A stretch of DNA of 64,000 bases, from positions 1,028,501-1,092,500 of the forward strand of contig NZ_CP159403.1 of assembly GCF_040500525.1 (NCBI RefSeq), read 5' to 3'. A model generated the notes under the pieces. The model made no database searches, was not told the DNA's origin, and saw only the letters and a program-made list of their open reading frames with translations. Positions 34,663 to 43,389 of this stretch are shown piece after piece (within the stretch, counting starts at the first letter, position 1; the number at the start of each line of letters is the position of its first letter). Both the position numbers and the translations under genes were made by a program. The DNA comes from Azospirillum formosense. Its GTDB lineage: Bacteria > Pseudomonadota > Alphaproteobacteria > Azospirillales > Azospirillaceae.

Positions 34663-37600
34663 ATGGGGCCGATGGCGGGGCGCCAGAGGGTGGTCGCGAT
34701 CCGGCGGACCTACAACCGGTGGGTCGCCAACCAGACGCTGGAGGATTACGCGCTGCGCTTCACCGCGCGGAAGGCGCGGCGGTGGTCGCCGTTGCGCGTC
34801 GCCAACACCGCGCTCGGCTCGATCTCCTTCCTGGCGCTGGAGGCCATCGGCGGGGCGATCACGCTGAGCTATGGATTCACCAACGCGGCCCTCGCCATCC
34901 TGGCCGCCGCCGTCCTGATCTTCGCCAGCGCGCTGCCGATCAGCTACTACGCCAGCCGCTACGGCGTGGACATGGACCTGCTGACGCGCGGCGCCGGCTT
35001 CGGCTACATCGGCTCCACCATCACGTCGCTGATCTACGCCTCCTTCACCTTCATCTTCTTCGCCATCGAGGCGGCGATCATGGCGACGGCGCTGGAGATG
35101 GTCTTCGGCCTGCCGCTGGCCGCCGGCTACGTCGTCAGCTCGCTTCTGGTCATCCCGCTGGTGGCCTACGGCTTCACCGTCATCAGCCGCCTCCAGCTGT
35201 GGACCCAGCCGCTGTGGCTGGCGCTGCACGCCCTGCCCTTCCTGTTCATCGCCGTCCAGGATCGCGAGGCCTTCGACGCCTGGACCGGCTTCACCGGCCA
35301 AGCAGGCGACGCCGGCGGCACCTTCGACCTGATGCTGTTTGGTGCTGCGGCGTCGGTGGTGTTCTCGCTGCTGGCGCAGATCGGGGAGCAGGTGGATTTC
35401 ATCCGCTTCCTGCCCTACGACCCCGCCGCCACCGGCGCCAAGCGGCTGCGCTGGTGGGCGGCGCTGATCGCCGCCGGGCCGGGCTGGATCGTCATCGGCA
35501 CGATCAAGCTGCTGCTCGGCTCCTTCCTGGTGGTGCTGGCGCTGCAGAACGCCGTGCCGCTGGAGATGGCGGCGGAGCCGACGCGGATGTACCTCGTCGC
35601 CTTCCAGTACGTGACGCCGTCGCCGCAGGTCGCCCTCGGCCTGACCGGCCTGTTCGTCGTGCTGTCGCAGCTCAAGATCAACGTCACCAACACCTACGCC
35701 GGCTCCATCGCCTGGTCGAACTTCTTCTCGCGCCTGACCCACAGCCATCCCGGCCGGGTGGTGTGGGTGGTGTTCAACGTCGTCATCGGCCTGATGCTGA
35801 TGGAACTCGGCATCTACAAGACGCTGGAGCCGGTGCTCGGGCTCTATTCCAGCGTCGCCGCCTCCTGGATCGGGGCGCTGGTCGCCGATCTGGTGGTGAA
35901 CAAGCCGCTGGGCCTCAGCCCGCGCCACGTCGAGTTCAAGCGCGCCCACCTCTACGACATCAACCCGGTGGGCGTCGGCGCCATGCTGATGGCGACGGTG
36001 CTGTCGATGCTGGCTTTCCTCGACGCACTGGGGCCGACGCTGAAGGTCTGCGCGCCCTTCCTTGCCTTCGGCACTGCCTTCGCCGCCGCCCCGGCCATCG
36101 CCTGGGCGACGCGCGGCGGCACCTACATCGCGCGCCGCCCCTTCGACGACTGGAACGGTGCGGAGGTGGTCCGCTGCTGCATCTGCCAGCACGCCTTCGA
36201 GACGGAGGACATGGCCCACTGCCCGGTCTATGCCGGGGCGATCTGCTCGCTCTGCTGCTCGCTGGACGCCCGTTGCGGCGACGGCTGCAAGACCGACGCC
36301 CGGCTGGGCGTGCAGCTGCGCCGCGCGCTCGACGCCGTGCTGCCGCCGCGGGCCGCGACGGCGCTGAAGTCCCGGCTCGGCCATTATCTGGGCGTCCTGC
36401 TGATGCTGGCGCTGGCGGTCGGCGCGGTTCTGGCGCTGGTCTACGTCGAGGTCGCCTCGGTCAACGCCGAGGCGCAGGCGCTGATTGGCAGCACGCTGTG
36501 GAAGGTCTTCTTCATCCTGATGATCGTCGCTGGCGTCGCCACCTGGCTGTTCGTGCTGGCGCGCGAGAGTCGCAAGGTGGCCCAGGAGGAGACGCAGAAG
36601 CAGACCGCCCTGCTGATCCGGGAGATCGAGGCCCACGAGCGCACCGACGCTCAGCTCCAGAAGGCGAAGGAGGCGGCGGAGGCGGCCAACCTCGCCAAGA
36701 GCCGCTATCTGGTCGGCATCGGCCACGAGTTCCGCACGCCGCTGAGCGCCATCTTCGGCTACGCGCAGATCCTGGAGCGCGACCCCGCCATGCCGCCGCA
36801 CCGGGTCGACGCCGTCCGCGTCATCCGGCGCAGCGCCGAGCATCTGGCCGGCCTGCTCGACGGGCTGCTCGACGTGTCGAAGATCGAAAGCGGCCGACTG
36901 CAGCTGAACCGCGGGGAGGTCCGCTTCGGCGACCTGCTCGACCAGCTCGTCGGCATGTTCCACCTGCAGGCGGAGGCCAAGGGCATCGCCTTCCGCTTCG
37001 ACGCGCCGGAGGACCTGCCGCCGGTCGTCTTCACCGACGAGGGGCGCATCCGCCAGATCCTCATCAACCTGCTGTCCAACGCCATCAAATTCACAGACTC
37101 CGGCTCGGTCTGCCTGCGCGTGCGCCACCGCAGCCAGATCGCCGAGTTCGAGGTGGAGGACACCGGCCCCGGCATCGCCGAGGCCGACCGCGAGCGCATC
37201 TTCGAACCGTTCGAGCGCGGATCGGCCGCCAACCCGATGGTGCCCGGCATGGGCCTCGGCCTGACCATCACCAAGCTGCTGACCGAGGTGATGGGCGGCG
37301 AGATCACCGTGACCAGCACGCCCGGCAAGGGCAGCCTGTTCCGGGTGCGGCTGATGATGTCGGCGGCGATGCTGTCCGCCGCCGCAAGCCAGCCCGACCA
37401 CCCGATCCGCGGCTATAGCGGGCCGCGCCTGACCGTGCTGGTCACCGACGACGACCTCGCCCACCGCAACCTGCTGGCCGATCTGCTGGCGGAGCTGGGC
37501 TTCACCGTGTTCAAGGCGACCGACGGGCCGACCTGCCTCGCCATGGCGGAGTTGCACCGGCCGGACATCCTCCTGCTCGACATCTCCATGCCCGGCATGA

Positions 37601-38124
37601 ACGGGCTGGAGGTGGCGCGGCGGCTGCGCGCCGCCGGCCACAGCGACACCACCATCATTCTGGTGTCCGCCGACACGCGGGAGGACCGCGCCGGTCCCGG
37701 CCCCGACGGCGACCAGCCCCACGACGGCTTCGCCGCCAAGCCGGTGTCGATCCCGAAGCTGCTGGCCTGCATCGGCCGGCTGCGCGGCGTCGAGTGGGAG
37801 TACGAGGCGCCGACCGACACCGACGCCGGGTCGCCTGTCTTCGCCCCGTCGGAGCTGCCGCCGCAGCACCACATCGCCGAGCTGATCCATCTCGGCCGCA
37901 TCGGCTACGTGCGCGGCATGCAGGCCAAGCTCGCCGAGATCGCCGCCGCCCATCCGGAGCTGGAACGCTTCGTCGGCCGCATGCGCACGCTCGTCAGCAA
38001 TTACGACCTCAACCAGTATATGGCCGCGCTGGAGGCAGTGTACCGCGATGACAAGCCCCGCCATGACAACTCCCGCCATGACGAGTCCAGCCATGACGAT
38101 GAAGCCCGTAACCAAACCGCGTGA
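34663..38124 (+). CDS. NCS1-type permease fused to a hybrid histidine kinase
   Basis: This 1153-residue membrane sensor opens like a cytosine/purine permease: RRTYNRWVANQTLEDYALRF, then about twelve hydrophobic segments to roughly residue 500. A cysteine cluster with nine Cys between 505 and 542 (VVRCCICQ ... HCPVYAGAICSLCCSL ... CGDGCK) looks metal-binding. Two more hydrophobic segments (about 570-640) and a coiled coil lead to the kinase: H688 in GHEFRTPLSAIFGYAQIL, N-box NLLSNAIKF, DTGPGIA and GMGLGLTI. A receiver follows with D973 in ILLLDISMPGMNG. The last 100 residues are HPt-like in position but unassigned. The start at 34663 follows AGGAGGG closely; an ATG three codons later has better spacing. 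It is likely to sense a transported amide or nitrogen compound and to signal to the overlapping response regulator. Confidence 0.92.
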   Translation: MGPMAGRQRVVAIRRTYNRWVANQTLEDYALRFTARKARRWSPLRVANTALGSISFLALEAIGGAITLSYGFTNAALAILAAAVLIFASALPISYYASRYGVDMDLLTRGAGFGYIGSTITSLIYASFTFIFFAIEAAIMATALEMVFGLPLAAGYVVSSLLVIPLVAYGFTVISRLQLWTQPLWLALHALPFLFIAVQDREAFDAWTGFTGQAGDAGGTFDLMLFGAAASVVFSLLAQIGEQVDFIRFLPYDPAATGAKRLRWWAALIAAGPGWIVIGTIKLLLGSFLVVLALQNAVPLEMAAEPTRMYLVAFQYVTPSPQVALGLTGLFVVLSQLKINVTNTYAGSIAWSNFFSRLTHSHPGRVVWVVFNVVIGLMLMELGIYKTLEPVLGLYSSVAASWIGALVADLVVNKPLGLSPRHVEFKRAHLYDINPVGVGAMLMATVLSMLAFLDALGPTLKVCAPFLAFGTAFAAAPAIAWATRGGTYIARRPFDDWNGAEVVRCCICQHAFETEDMAHCPVYAGAICSLCCSLDARCGDGCKTDARLGVQLRRALDAVLPPRAATALKSRLGHYLGVLLMLALAVGAVLALVYVEVASVNAEAQALIGSTLWKVFFILMIVAGVATWLFVLARESRKVAQEETQKQTALLIREIEAHERTDAQLQKAKEAAEAANLAKSRYLVGIGHEFRTPLSAIFGYAQILERDPAMPPHRVDAVRVIRRSAEHLAGLLDGLLDVSKIESGRLQLNRGEVRFGDLLDQLVGMFHLQAEAKGIAFRFDAPEDLPPVVFTDEGRIRQILINLLSNAIKFTDSGSVCLRVRHRSQIAEFEVEDTGPGIAEADRERIFEPFERGSAANPMVPGMGLGLTITKLLTEVMGGEITVTSTPGKGSLFRVRLMMSAAMLSAAASQPDHPIRGYSGPRLTVLVTDDDLAHRNLLADLLAELGFTVFKATDGPTCLAMAELHRPDILLLDISMPGMNGLEVARRLRAAGHSDTTIILVSADTREDRAGPGPDGDQPHDGFAAKPVSIPKLLACIGRLRGVEWEYEAPTDTDAGSPVFAPSELPPQHHIAELIHLGRIGYVRGMQAKLAEIAAAHPELERFVGRMRTLVSNYDLNQYMAALEAVYRDDKPRHDNSRHDESSHDDEARNQTA
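38048..38092 (+). repeat. 15-base tandem repeat across two overlapping genes
   Basis: Three copies of ATGACxxxxCCxGCC encode M-T-x-P-A three times in the response-regulator frame, and R-H-D-x-S-like repeats in the kinase frame. The repeat supplies several in-frame ATG codons for the downstream gene. Confidence 0.8.
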
Positions 38125-39034
38125 CGTCGTCCTGGTCGTCGACGATTCACCCGAAGCCCTAAGCTTCCTGACCGACGCGCTGGAGGAGGCCGGGGTGACC
38201 GTGCTGGTGGCGCTGGACGGCCGCAAGGCGCTGGCCCTGCTGGAGCAGGTGACCCCCGACGTGATCCTGATGGACGCGATCATGCCGGGGCTGGACGGTT
38301 TCGAAACCTGCCGGCAGCTCAAGCGCAGCAGCCAGGTCGCCCATGTCCCGGTGATCTTCATGACCGGGCTGACCGAGACGGAGCACATCCTGAAGGGCTT
38401 CGCCGCCGGCGGGGTCGATTACGTCACCAAGCCCATCGTCGCCGAGACCCTGATCGCCCGCATGTACGCCCACCTCGCCAACGCCCGCGTCGCCCAGAGC
38501 ACGCGGGCGGCGCTGGACGTCACCGGCCGCACCCTGCTGGCCGCCAACCACCGCGGCGAGGTGCTGTGGTGCACGCCGCAGACCACCCGCATGCTGGAGG
38601 CCGCCTTCGGCACCGCCGCCGGGGGGGACGGCGTCTCCTTGCCGGAGGAGGCGCGGCGCTGGCTGGCCGACCGCCAGGCCGGCGGCCCCGGACGCAAGCC
38701 CGACAGCGTGCTAATCGCCACCGGCGCGGACGGCCGCCGCCTGCGCCTCAGCCCGGTCGGCCAGACCGGTCCTGACGAAATCCTCCTTCAACTGGCCGAG
38801 GAGTCCGGGGCCGGCGAGGACACCCAGCTCAAGAACAAGCTGTCCCTGACGCCGCGCGAGGCGGAGGTGCTGATGTGGGTCGCCAACGGCAAGCCCAACC
38901 GCGACATCGCCGAAATCCTCGGCCTCAGCCCGCGCACGGTCGACAAGCATCTGGAGCAGATCTACGCGAAGCTCGGCGTCGAGAATCGCGCCGCCGCCGC
39001 CGCGATGGCGGTGCGGGCGCTGAACGGCCGGTAG
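38048..39034 (+). CDS. LuxR/FixJ-type response regulator
   Basis: This 328-residue regulator has a receiver domain (about 24-140; VVLVVDDSPEALSF, phosphoacceptor D76 in DVILMDAIMPGLDG, Lys in YVTKPIVAE). A middle region of unknown fold (about 150-255) follows, then a C-terminal LuxR helix-turn-helix (LTPREAEVLMWVANGKPNRDIAEILGLSPRTVDKHLEQIYAKLGV). It overlaps the kinase gene by 77 bases, so the two are almost certainly partners. The N terminus is built of MTxPA repeats; starts at 38048, 38063, 38078, 38093 or 38099 are all possible, and a GGAGG at 38031 favours the first. The target may be the ATACG-N8-CGTAT boxes near urtA and amiE. Confidence 0.9.
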   Translation: MTSPAMTTPAMTSPAMTMKPVTKPRDVVLVVDDSPEALSFLTDALEEAGVTVLVALDGRKALALLEQVTPDVILMDAIMPGLDGFETCRQLKRSSQVAHVPVIFMTGLTETEHILKGFAAGGVDYVTKPIVAETLIARMYAHLANARVAQSTRAALDVTGRTLLAANHRGEVLWCTPQTTRMLEAAFGTAAGGDGVSLPEEARRWLADRQAGGPGRKPDSVLIATGADGRRLRLSPVGQTGPDEILLQLAEESGAGEDTQLKNKLSLTPREAEVLMWVANGKPNRDIAEILGLSPRTVDKHLEQIYAKLGVENRAAAAAMAVRALNGR

Positions 39035-39040
39035 GAGGCC

Positions 39041-40696
39041 TCAGCCGGTCAGCCGGACATAGACGGCCGGCAGAATCTCGGGAAGCCGCTCCACCCGGTC
39101 GACCGGCAGCACGTTGCGCCGGCCGAAGATGCCGTGATGCGTTTGCGGATCGCCCCCCAGCGCCACGCAGACCACGTCGATGCCCCGCCCGGCCAGCTCC
39201 CGCACTGCCTTGCGGGCGTCCTCCACCAGATGGCGGAGATCGGGGCAGTCGATGTCGGACGGCTCACCGTCGGTGACCAGCAGCAGCAGGCGGCGCAGCG
39301 TCGGCTGAGCGGCGAGCGTCGTGCCGGCGTGGCGGATCGCCGCCCCCATCCGCGTCGACCAGCGCCCGTCCAGCCCGGCGAGGCGCCCGCGCGCCGCCGC
39401 GTCGTAGGGCTCGGCGAAGCGCTTGACCGGCAGCCAATGCACCGCCTCCCGCCCGTCGGAACGGAAGGCCGCCAGGGCGAAGCGGTCTCCGGCCGCGGCC
39501 AGCGCGCCGGCCAGCAGGTCGGCCGACCGGCGTTCGAGGTCCAGCACCGTGCCGTCCTCCACTGAGTCGTTGGTGGAGTGCGACGCGTCGAGCAGCAGCA
39601 GGACCGACAGGTCGCGGCCGTGGCGCCGCACCCGCCGGTAGACGCGCAGGTCCGGGACGTGGCCGTGGCGTCGGGCCGCGCTCGCCGCGACGCAAGCGTC
39701 GAGGTCGAGATCGTCCCCGTCCTTCTGTCGCCGCAACCGCACCGGCCGCCCCACCACCGCGTGGCGGACCAAGGCGCGGACCCGCTGGACGAGGCGGGGA
39801 TCGGCGGGCGCGTCCAACGGCGGTCCATGCTCCGGAAGGGCCTCGATCACCTGGACGAAGTCGGGCCGGTGCAGGCCGATGCGGTGGTCCCATTCCGGGT
39901 AGCGCGCCACCGGCCGCAGAGCGGCGGTTTCGGCGACGGCGAGCGGGGCCGACGACGGTGACGCCTGCGGCGGTCCATTCCGGCGGGCCCCCTCGCCTTC
40001 CACAGGCTCCGGCCGAACCGCCTCCAGCGGGTCGTCGGCGTCGCGCGGCGGCTCCGGCGAGGTGTCGTAGAGCCAGAGACCTGCGTTGTCGTCGCGGTAG
40101 GCGGGGTCGACGCGGTGCCCCCGGGCATTGATGTGAACCCGCGTCTTGCCAAGGTCGCCGGCCAGATCGCCGCCGAGCCGCAAACTGAACTCCGGATCGT
40201 CCCAGCGCTCCGGCCGCTCGAAGAACCGGCGCTGCCCCTTGTCGATCCAGGCATTGCCGTCCCGGTAGCCGGGGTCGAACAGGGCGCGCGCCAGCCGTTC
40301 CAGCAAGTCCGCCGCCATCAGCGACGGCGAGGGTTCGACGCGATGGAACGGCGCCCACAGCCGCCGCAGGCCGGGCAGGCGCCGCATCGCCAGATGCTCG
40401 ACCCGCGCGTCCTCGACCAGCGAGACGACGATGGTCAGCAGCGGCTTCAGCCCCTTGGCCGGCCAGGGGCGCGAGAACTTACGATGCGCCCCGACATGCG
40501 CCAGCGCCGCCCGGTAAAGATCCAGGGAGGGCCAGACCGCCGGCAGCCGGACGAGGTCGGCGTCGAAGCGGGGCCGCAGCGCCGCCGGGTCGCCCTCCCC
40601 GACCAGGGGCCGCAAGGGCGGATCGCTTCCCCACAGCGCCGCCCCGTAGGCCCTCAGCCGCCGCTCGACATCGGCCAGGGCGATGTCACCGTCCAT
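39041..40696 (-). CDS. VWA-domain protein of the NorD/CbbO type
   Basis: This 551-residue protein has a C-terminal von Willebrand A domain. The metal-ion site reads LLLLDASHSTNDS (the DxSxS motif) and the later loop is LVTDGEPSDIDCPDL. The N-terminal 300 residues match the charged, family-specific part of NorD/CbbO proteins. Such proteins act with MoxR-class AAA+ ATPases to remodel or activate a target enzyme (nitric oxide reductase, RuBisCO). Here its partner ATPase is the next gene, six bases away, and the gene before that is aliphatic amidase, so the amidase is the plausible client. No nitric oxide reductase or RuBisCO genes are in the window. Confidence 0.85.
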   Translation of the reverse strand: MDGDIALADVERRLRAYGAALWGSDPPLRPLVGEGDPAALRPRFDADLVRLPAVWPSLDLYRAALAHVGAHRKFSRPWPAKGLKPLLTIVVSLVEDARVEHLAMRRLPGLRRLWAPFHRVEPSPSLMAADLLERLARALFDPGYRDGNAWIDKGQRRFFERPERWDDPEFSLRLGGDLAGDLGKTRVHINARGHRVDPAYRDDNAGLWLYDTSPEPPRDADDPLEAVRPEPVEGEGARRNGPPQASPSSAPLAVAETAALRPVARYPEWDHRIGLHRPDFVQVIEALPEHGPPLDAPADPRLVQRVRALVRHAVVGRPVRLRRQKDGDDLDLDACVAASAARRHGHVPDLRVYRRVRRHGRDLSVLLLLDASHSTNDSVEDGTVLDLERRSADLLAGALAAAGDRFALAAFRSDGREAVHWLPVKRFAEPYDAAARGRLAGLDGRWSTRMGAAIRHAGTTLAAQPTLRRLLLLVTDGEPSDIDCPDLRHLVEDARKAVRELAGRGIDVVCVALGGDPQTHHGIFGRRNVLPVDRVERLPEILPAVYVRLTG

Positions 40697-40702
40697 AGCC
40701 GG

Positions 40703-41500
40703 TCAGAAGCAGGCGCCGACCGCCGCCGCCAGCGCGTCGCGCAGGTCGGGGTCGTCGGTCAGCGGCAGGACGATGGCCATGCGGCAGGCGGCCTCGGGCG
40801 CCACGCCGCGGGCGATCAACCGGCCGGCGTGAATGAGCATGCGGGTCGAGGCGCCCTCCTCCAACCCGCGGCCGCGCAGGTTGCGGCTGCGTTCCGCCAC
40901 CGCCACCACGCGCCGGGCCATCGCCGGTTCGATCCCGGCCTCGTGCGCGACGATCTCGGCCTCGATGGCGGCCGCCGGATAGCCGAACTCCAGCGCGGCG
41001 AAGCGCTGCTTGGTGGATTCCTTCAAATCCTTCGCCACGCTCTGGTAGCCGGGATTGTAGGCGACGACGAACTGGAAGTCGGGGTGGGCGGTCAGCAGTT
41101 CGTTGCGCTTGTCGAGCGGCAGCGCCCGCCGGTCGTCGGTCAGGGGATGGATGACGACCGTGGTGTCGGCCCGCGCCTCGACGACCTCGTCGAGGTAGCA
41201 GATGGCGCCGTGGCGCACCGCCAGGGTCAGCGGCCCGTCCTGCCACACCGTCCCCTCCGCCTCCAGCAGGTAACGGCCGACGAGGTCGGAGGCGGTCAGG
41301 TCCTCGTTGCAGGCCACGGTGACGAGCGGGCGGCCGAGCCGCCACGCCATGTGCTCGACGAAGCGGGTCTTGCCGCAGCCGGTCGGCCCCTTCAGCATCA
41401 CCGGCAAGCGGTCGGCGTGCGCCGCCTCGAACAGGGCGATCTCGTCGCCGGCCGAGCGATAGTAGGGTTCCCGCACGATCCGGTAGCTGTGGAGCGCCAT
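40703..41500 (-). CDS. MoxR-class AAA+ ATPase of the NorQ/CbbQ type
   Basis: This 265-residue ATPase has Walker [20 protein letters not shown], Walker [16 protein letters not shown] and sensor-1-region [11 protein letters not shown], then the C-terminal lid. The order and length match CbbQ/NirQ/NorQ proteins. These form hexamers and, with a VWA partner, activate metallo- or multimeric enzymes. The ATG at 41500 with AAAGG seven bases upstream is preferred over a TTG six codons earlier. It sits 33 bases after the amiE stop and six bases before the VWA gene. In Pseudomonas the amiE operon carries an AAA+ gene (amiB), a functional parallel but a different protein family. Confidence 0.9.
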   Translation of the reverse strand: MALHSYRIVREPYYRSAGDEIALFEAAHADRLPVMLKGPTGCGKTRFVEHMAWRLGRPLVTVACNEDLTASDLVGRYLLEAEGTVWQDGPLTLAVRHGAICYLDEVVEARADTTVVIHPLTDDRRALPLDKRNELLTAHPDFQFVVAYNPGYQSVAKDLKESTKQRFAALEFGYPAAAIEAEIVAHEAGIEPAMARRVVAVAERSRNLRGRGLEEGASTRMLIHAGRLIARGVAPEAACRMAIVLPLTDDPDLRDALAAAVGACF

Positions 41501-41533
41501 GCCGTCCGCCTTTCGCAAAGCGCTTGCCGGGGC

Positions 41534-42571
41534 TCAGCGGTGCGCCGGTTCGTCCGCCGGGATGCCGTCGATCGGGCATTCGGGCGTTCCGACCGTCGGG
41601 CGGGTGAAGGATTCGACCATGGCCCGCGTGCCCTCGGGATCGCTCACCCACTGGCGATAGAAGTCGTAGGGGCAGGCCGCCTCCCCTTTCACCCCGTCGT
41701 GGCTGTTGATCATGCCGGTGTAGCCGCGGTGGACCAGCTTGAAGAGGTGGTTTTCCGACTGGCCGTGCTTGCGGAAGTCGCGGATCAGCGACTTGGAGAG
41801 CTGGGCGTACTGGATGCCGTACTCCTCCTCGCCGCATTCGCCCAGTGTGCGGCCGTCGAAGCCGACGATGGCGGAATGGCCGAAGTAGGAATAGACGCCG
41901 TCGAAGCCGGCGGCGTTGGCCACCGCGACGTAGGTGTTGTTGGCCCAGGCCATCGCCTTGGCCATCAGCACCTGCTGGTCCTTGGCCGGGTACATGTAGC
42001 CCTGGCAGCGGACGATCAGCTCCGCCCCCTTCATCGCGCAGTCGCGCCAGATCTCCGGATAATTGCCGTCGTCGCAGATGATCAGGCTGATTTTCAGCCC
42101 CTTCGGCCCGTCCGACACATAGGTGCAGGTGCCGGGGTACCAGCCCTCGATCGGCACCCAGGGCATGATCTTGCGGTATCTCTGCACGATCTCGCCCCGG
42201 TCGTTCATCAGGATGAGCGTGTTGTAGGGCGCCTTGTGCGGATGCTCCTCGTGCCGCTCGCCGGTGAGTGAGAAAACGCCCCACACCTTCGCCTTGCGGC
42301 AGGCGGCGGCGAAGATATCCGTCTCGTCACCGGGGATGGTCGCGGCGGTCTCGTACATCTCCTTGGAATCGTACATGATTCCGTGGGTGGAATATTCGGG
42401 GAAGATCACGAGGTCGAGGCCGGGCAGACCGGTCTTCATGCCGATCAGCATGTCGGCGATCTTCTGCGCGTTCGCCAGCACCTCCGCCTTGGTGTGAAGG
42501 CGCGGCATCTTGTAATTGACGACGGCGACGCCGACGGTGTCGTTGCTGCTGGTGATATCGCCGTGGATCAT
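41534..42571 (-). CDS. amiE: Aliphatic amidase
   Basis: This 345-residue nitrilase-superfamily amidase is nearly collinear with Pseudomonas Ami[21 protein letters not shown] at the start, Glu59 in FPEYS, the catalytic Lys in YRKIMPW and the nucleophile Cys in [16 protein letters not shown]. It hydrolyses short aliphatic amides such as acetamide and propionamide to the acid and ammonia. The start at 42571 follows GGGAG with good spacing and restores the normal N terminus; the frame upstream is spurious. It heads an amiE-AAA+-VWA operon. Two copies of an inverted-repeat box lie 130-215 bases upstream. The identity is very secure. Confidence 0.96.
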   Translation of the reverse strand: MIHGDITSSNDTVGVAVVNYKMPRLHTKAEVLANAQKIADMLIGMKTGLPGLDLVIFPEYSTHGIMYDSKEMYETAATIPGDETDIFAAACRKAKVWGVFSLTGERHEEHPHKAPYNTLILMNDRGEIVQRYRKIMPWVPIEGWYPGTCTYVSDGPKGLKISLIICDDGNYPEIWRDCAMKGAELIVRCQGYMYPAKDQQVLMAKAMAWANNTYVAVANAAGFDGVYSYFGHSAIVGFDGRTLGECGEEEYGIQYAQLSKSLIRDFRKHGQSENHLFKLVHRGYTGMINSHDGVKGEAACPYDFYRQWVSDPEGTRAMVESFTRPTVGTPECPIDGIPADEPAHR

Positions 42572-42701
42572 CTCAATCTCCCTTGCGTGACGGGGGCACG
42601 GGGCGGCGCGCGCGGGAAGCGGGCTGAGCATCCGGCTTCCGCATTGTTTTCGCACGCTTTCTTGTCCCAACCGATCATCGGGGAGCGGCGGATGGACGGG
42701 A

Positions 42702-42719
42702 ATACGCGATTCCCCGTAT
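42702..42719. promoter_or_regulatory. Shared box ATACG-N8-CGTAT in front of amiE
   Basis: ATACG and CGTAT are separated by eight bases, 131 bases upstream of the amiE start. The arms and spacing are identical to the box upstream of urtA, at a similar distance. Confidence 0.55.
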
Positions 42720-42769
42720 GGCCGGCGCGGCGCGCGGGCGGAAACGGTGCGATGCCGCTCCGGGGGCAA

Positions 42770-42786
42770 CCTATACGCAGGTATGG
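42770..42786. promoter_or_regulatory. Second, partial box upstream of amiE
   Basis: CCTATACGCAGGTATGG contains the ten-mer CCTATACGCA, whose complement TGCGTATAGG also occurs in the urtA/kinase box (34415-34424). It may be a second binding site for the same regulator. Confidence 0.4.
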
Positions 42787-42856
42787 ATGGCGCGCCCTGG
42801 CCAAGCTGTTGAAATGGAACGCCCGCGACGGACGTGCTTGAGGAGGCGGGCCCCGG

Positions 42857-43255
42857 TTGGAGTGCGATGTCGTGTTGAGCGTTCCCACCATCTGTGTCGT
42901 CGACGACGACGAAGGCGTCCGCGAGAGCCTCGGCAATTTCCTGCGCTCGGCCGGCATGCGGGTCCGCAGCTTCGCCACGGCGGAAGCGTTCCTCGCCTAC
43001 GTGGGGGACGCCGACTGCCTCGTCACCGACCTGAACCTCAAGGGCATGGATGGATTCAGCCTGCAGATGGTGCTGCTGCAATTGGGCCGCCGCCCGCCCG
43101 TGATCGTGATGACCGCCTTTGCGACGCCGGCGGTGCGCAGCCGCTCGCTGGCGCTGGGGGCCTGTGCCTTCATGACCAAGCCGCTCGACCCGGAAACCCT
43201 GCTCCTCCTCATCGAGGACGCCCTCTCGACACGCCAGGGGACTCCCGAACCATGA
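42857..43255 (+). CDS. Single-domain response regulator (FixJ-like receiver)
   Basis: This 132-residue protein is only a receiver domain: [24 protein letters not shown], phosphoacceptor Asp in [17 protein letters not shown], Thr in [10 protein letters not shown] and Lys in [12 protein letters not shown]. Its closest style is the FixJ/NodW receiver, without the DNA-binding half. A TTG start at 42857 is used because AGGAGG ends ten bases upstream; GTG at 42872 is an alternative. It may act as a phosphate sink or an intermediate for the following FixJ-like regulator. It overlaps an alternative start of that gene by four bases. Confidence 0.85.
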   Translation: MECDVVLSVPTICVVDDDEGVRESLGNFLRSAGMRVRSFATAEAFLAYVGDADCLVTDLNLKGMDGFSLQMVLLQLGRRPPVIVMTAFATPAVRSRSLALGACAFMTKPLDPETLLLLIEDALSTRQGTPEP

Positions 43256-43389
43256 CCGGAACGGTGCCGCAGGGCGGCACACCCATCCGGAGGTACGACC
43301 TCGACGGCTTTGCCGCCGGGGAGCGGACGGGCTACCATGCCGCGGCCGGCCGCGCGCTGCGGCGGCGCGGGGACGTGACGGAGGAACCC

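Noticed and set aside
34651..38388. A minus-strand open frame of more than 1200 codons opposite the permease-kinase gene
   Set aside because: It is His/Arg/Asp/Gly-rich, has no domain motif and mirrors the GC-rich third positions of the real gene. Other long antisense frames (26591-28993, 29926-31833, 31847-34252, 12822-15245) have the same character.
39041..41500. AAA+/VWA pair as evidence for denitrification or carbon fixation
   Set aside because: No norCB, nir or RuBisCO genes are present. The neighbouring gene is a clear aliphatic amidase.
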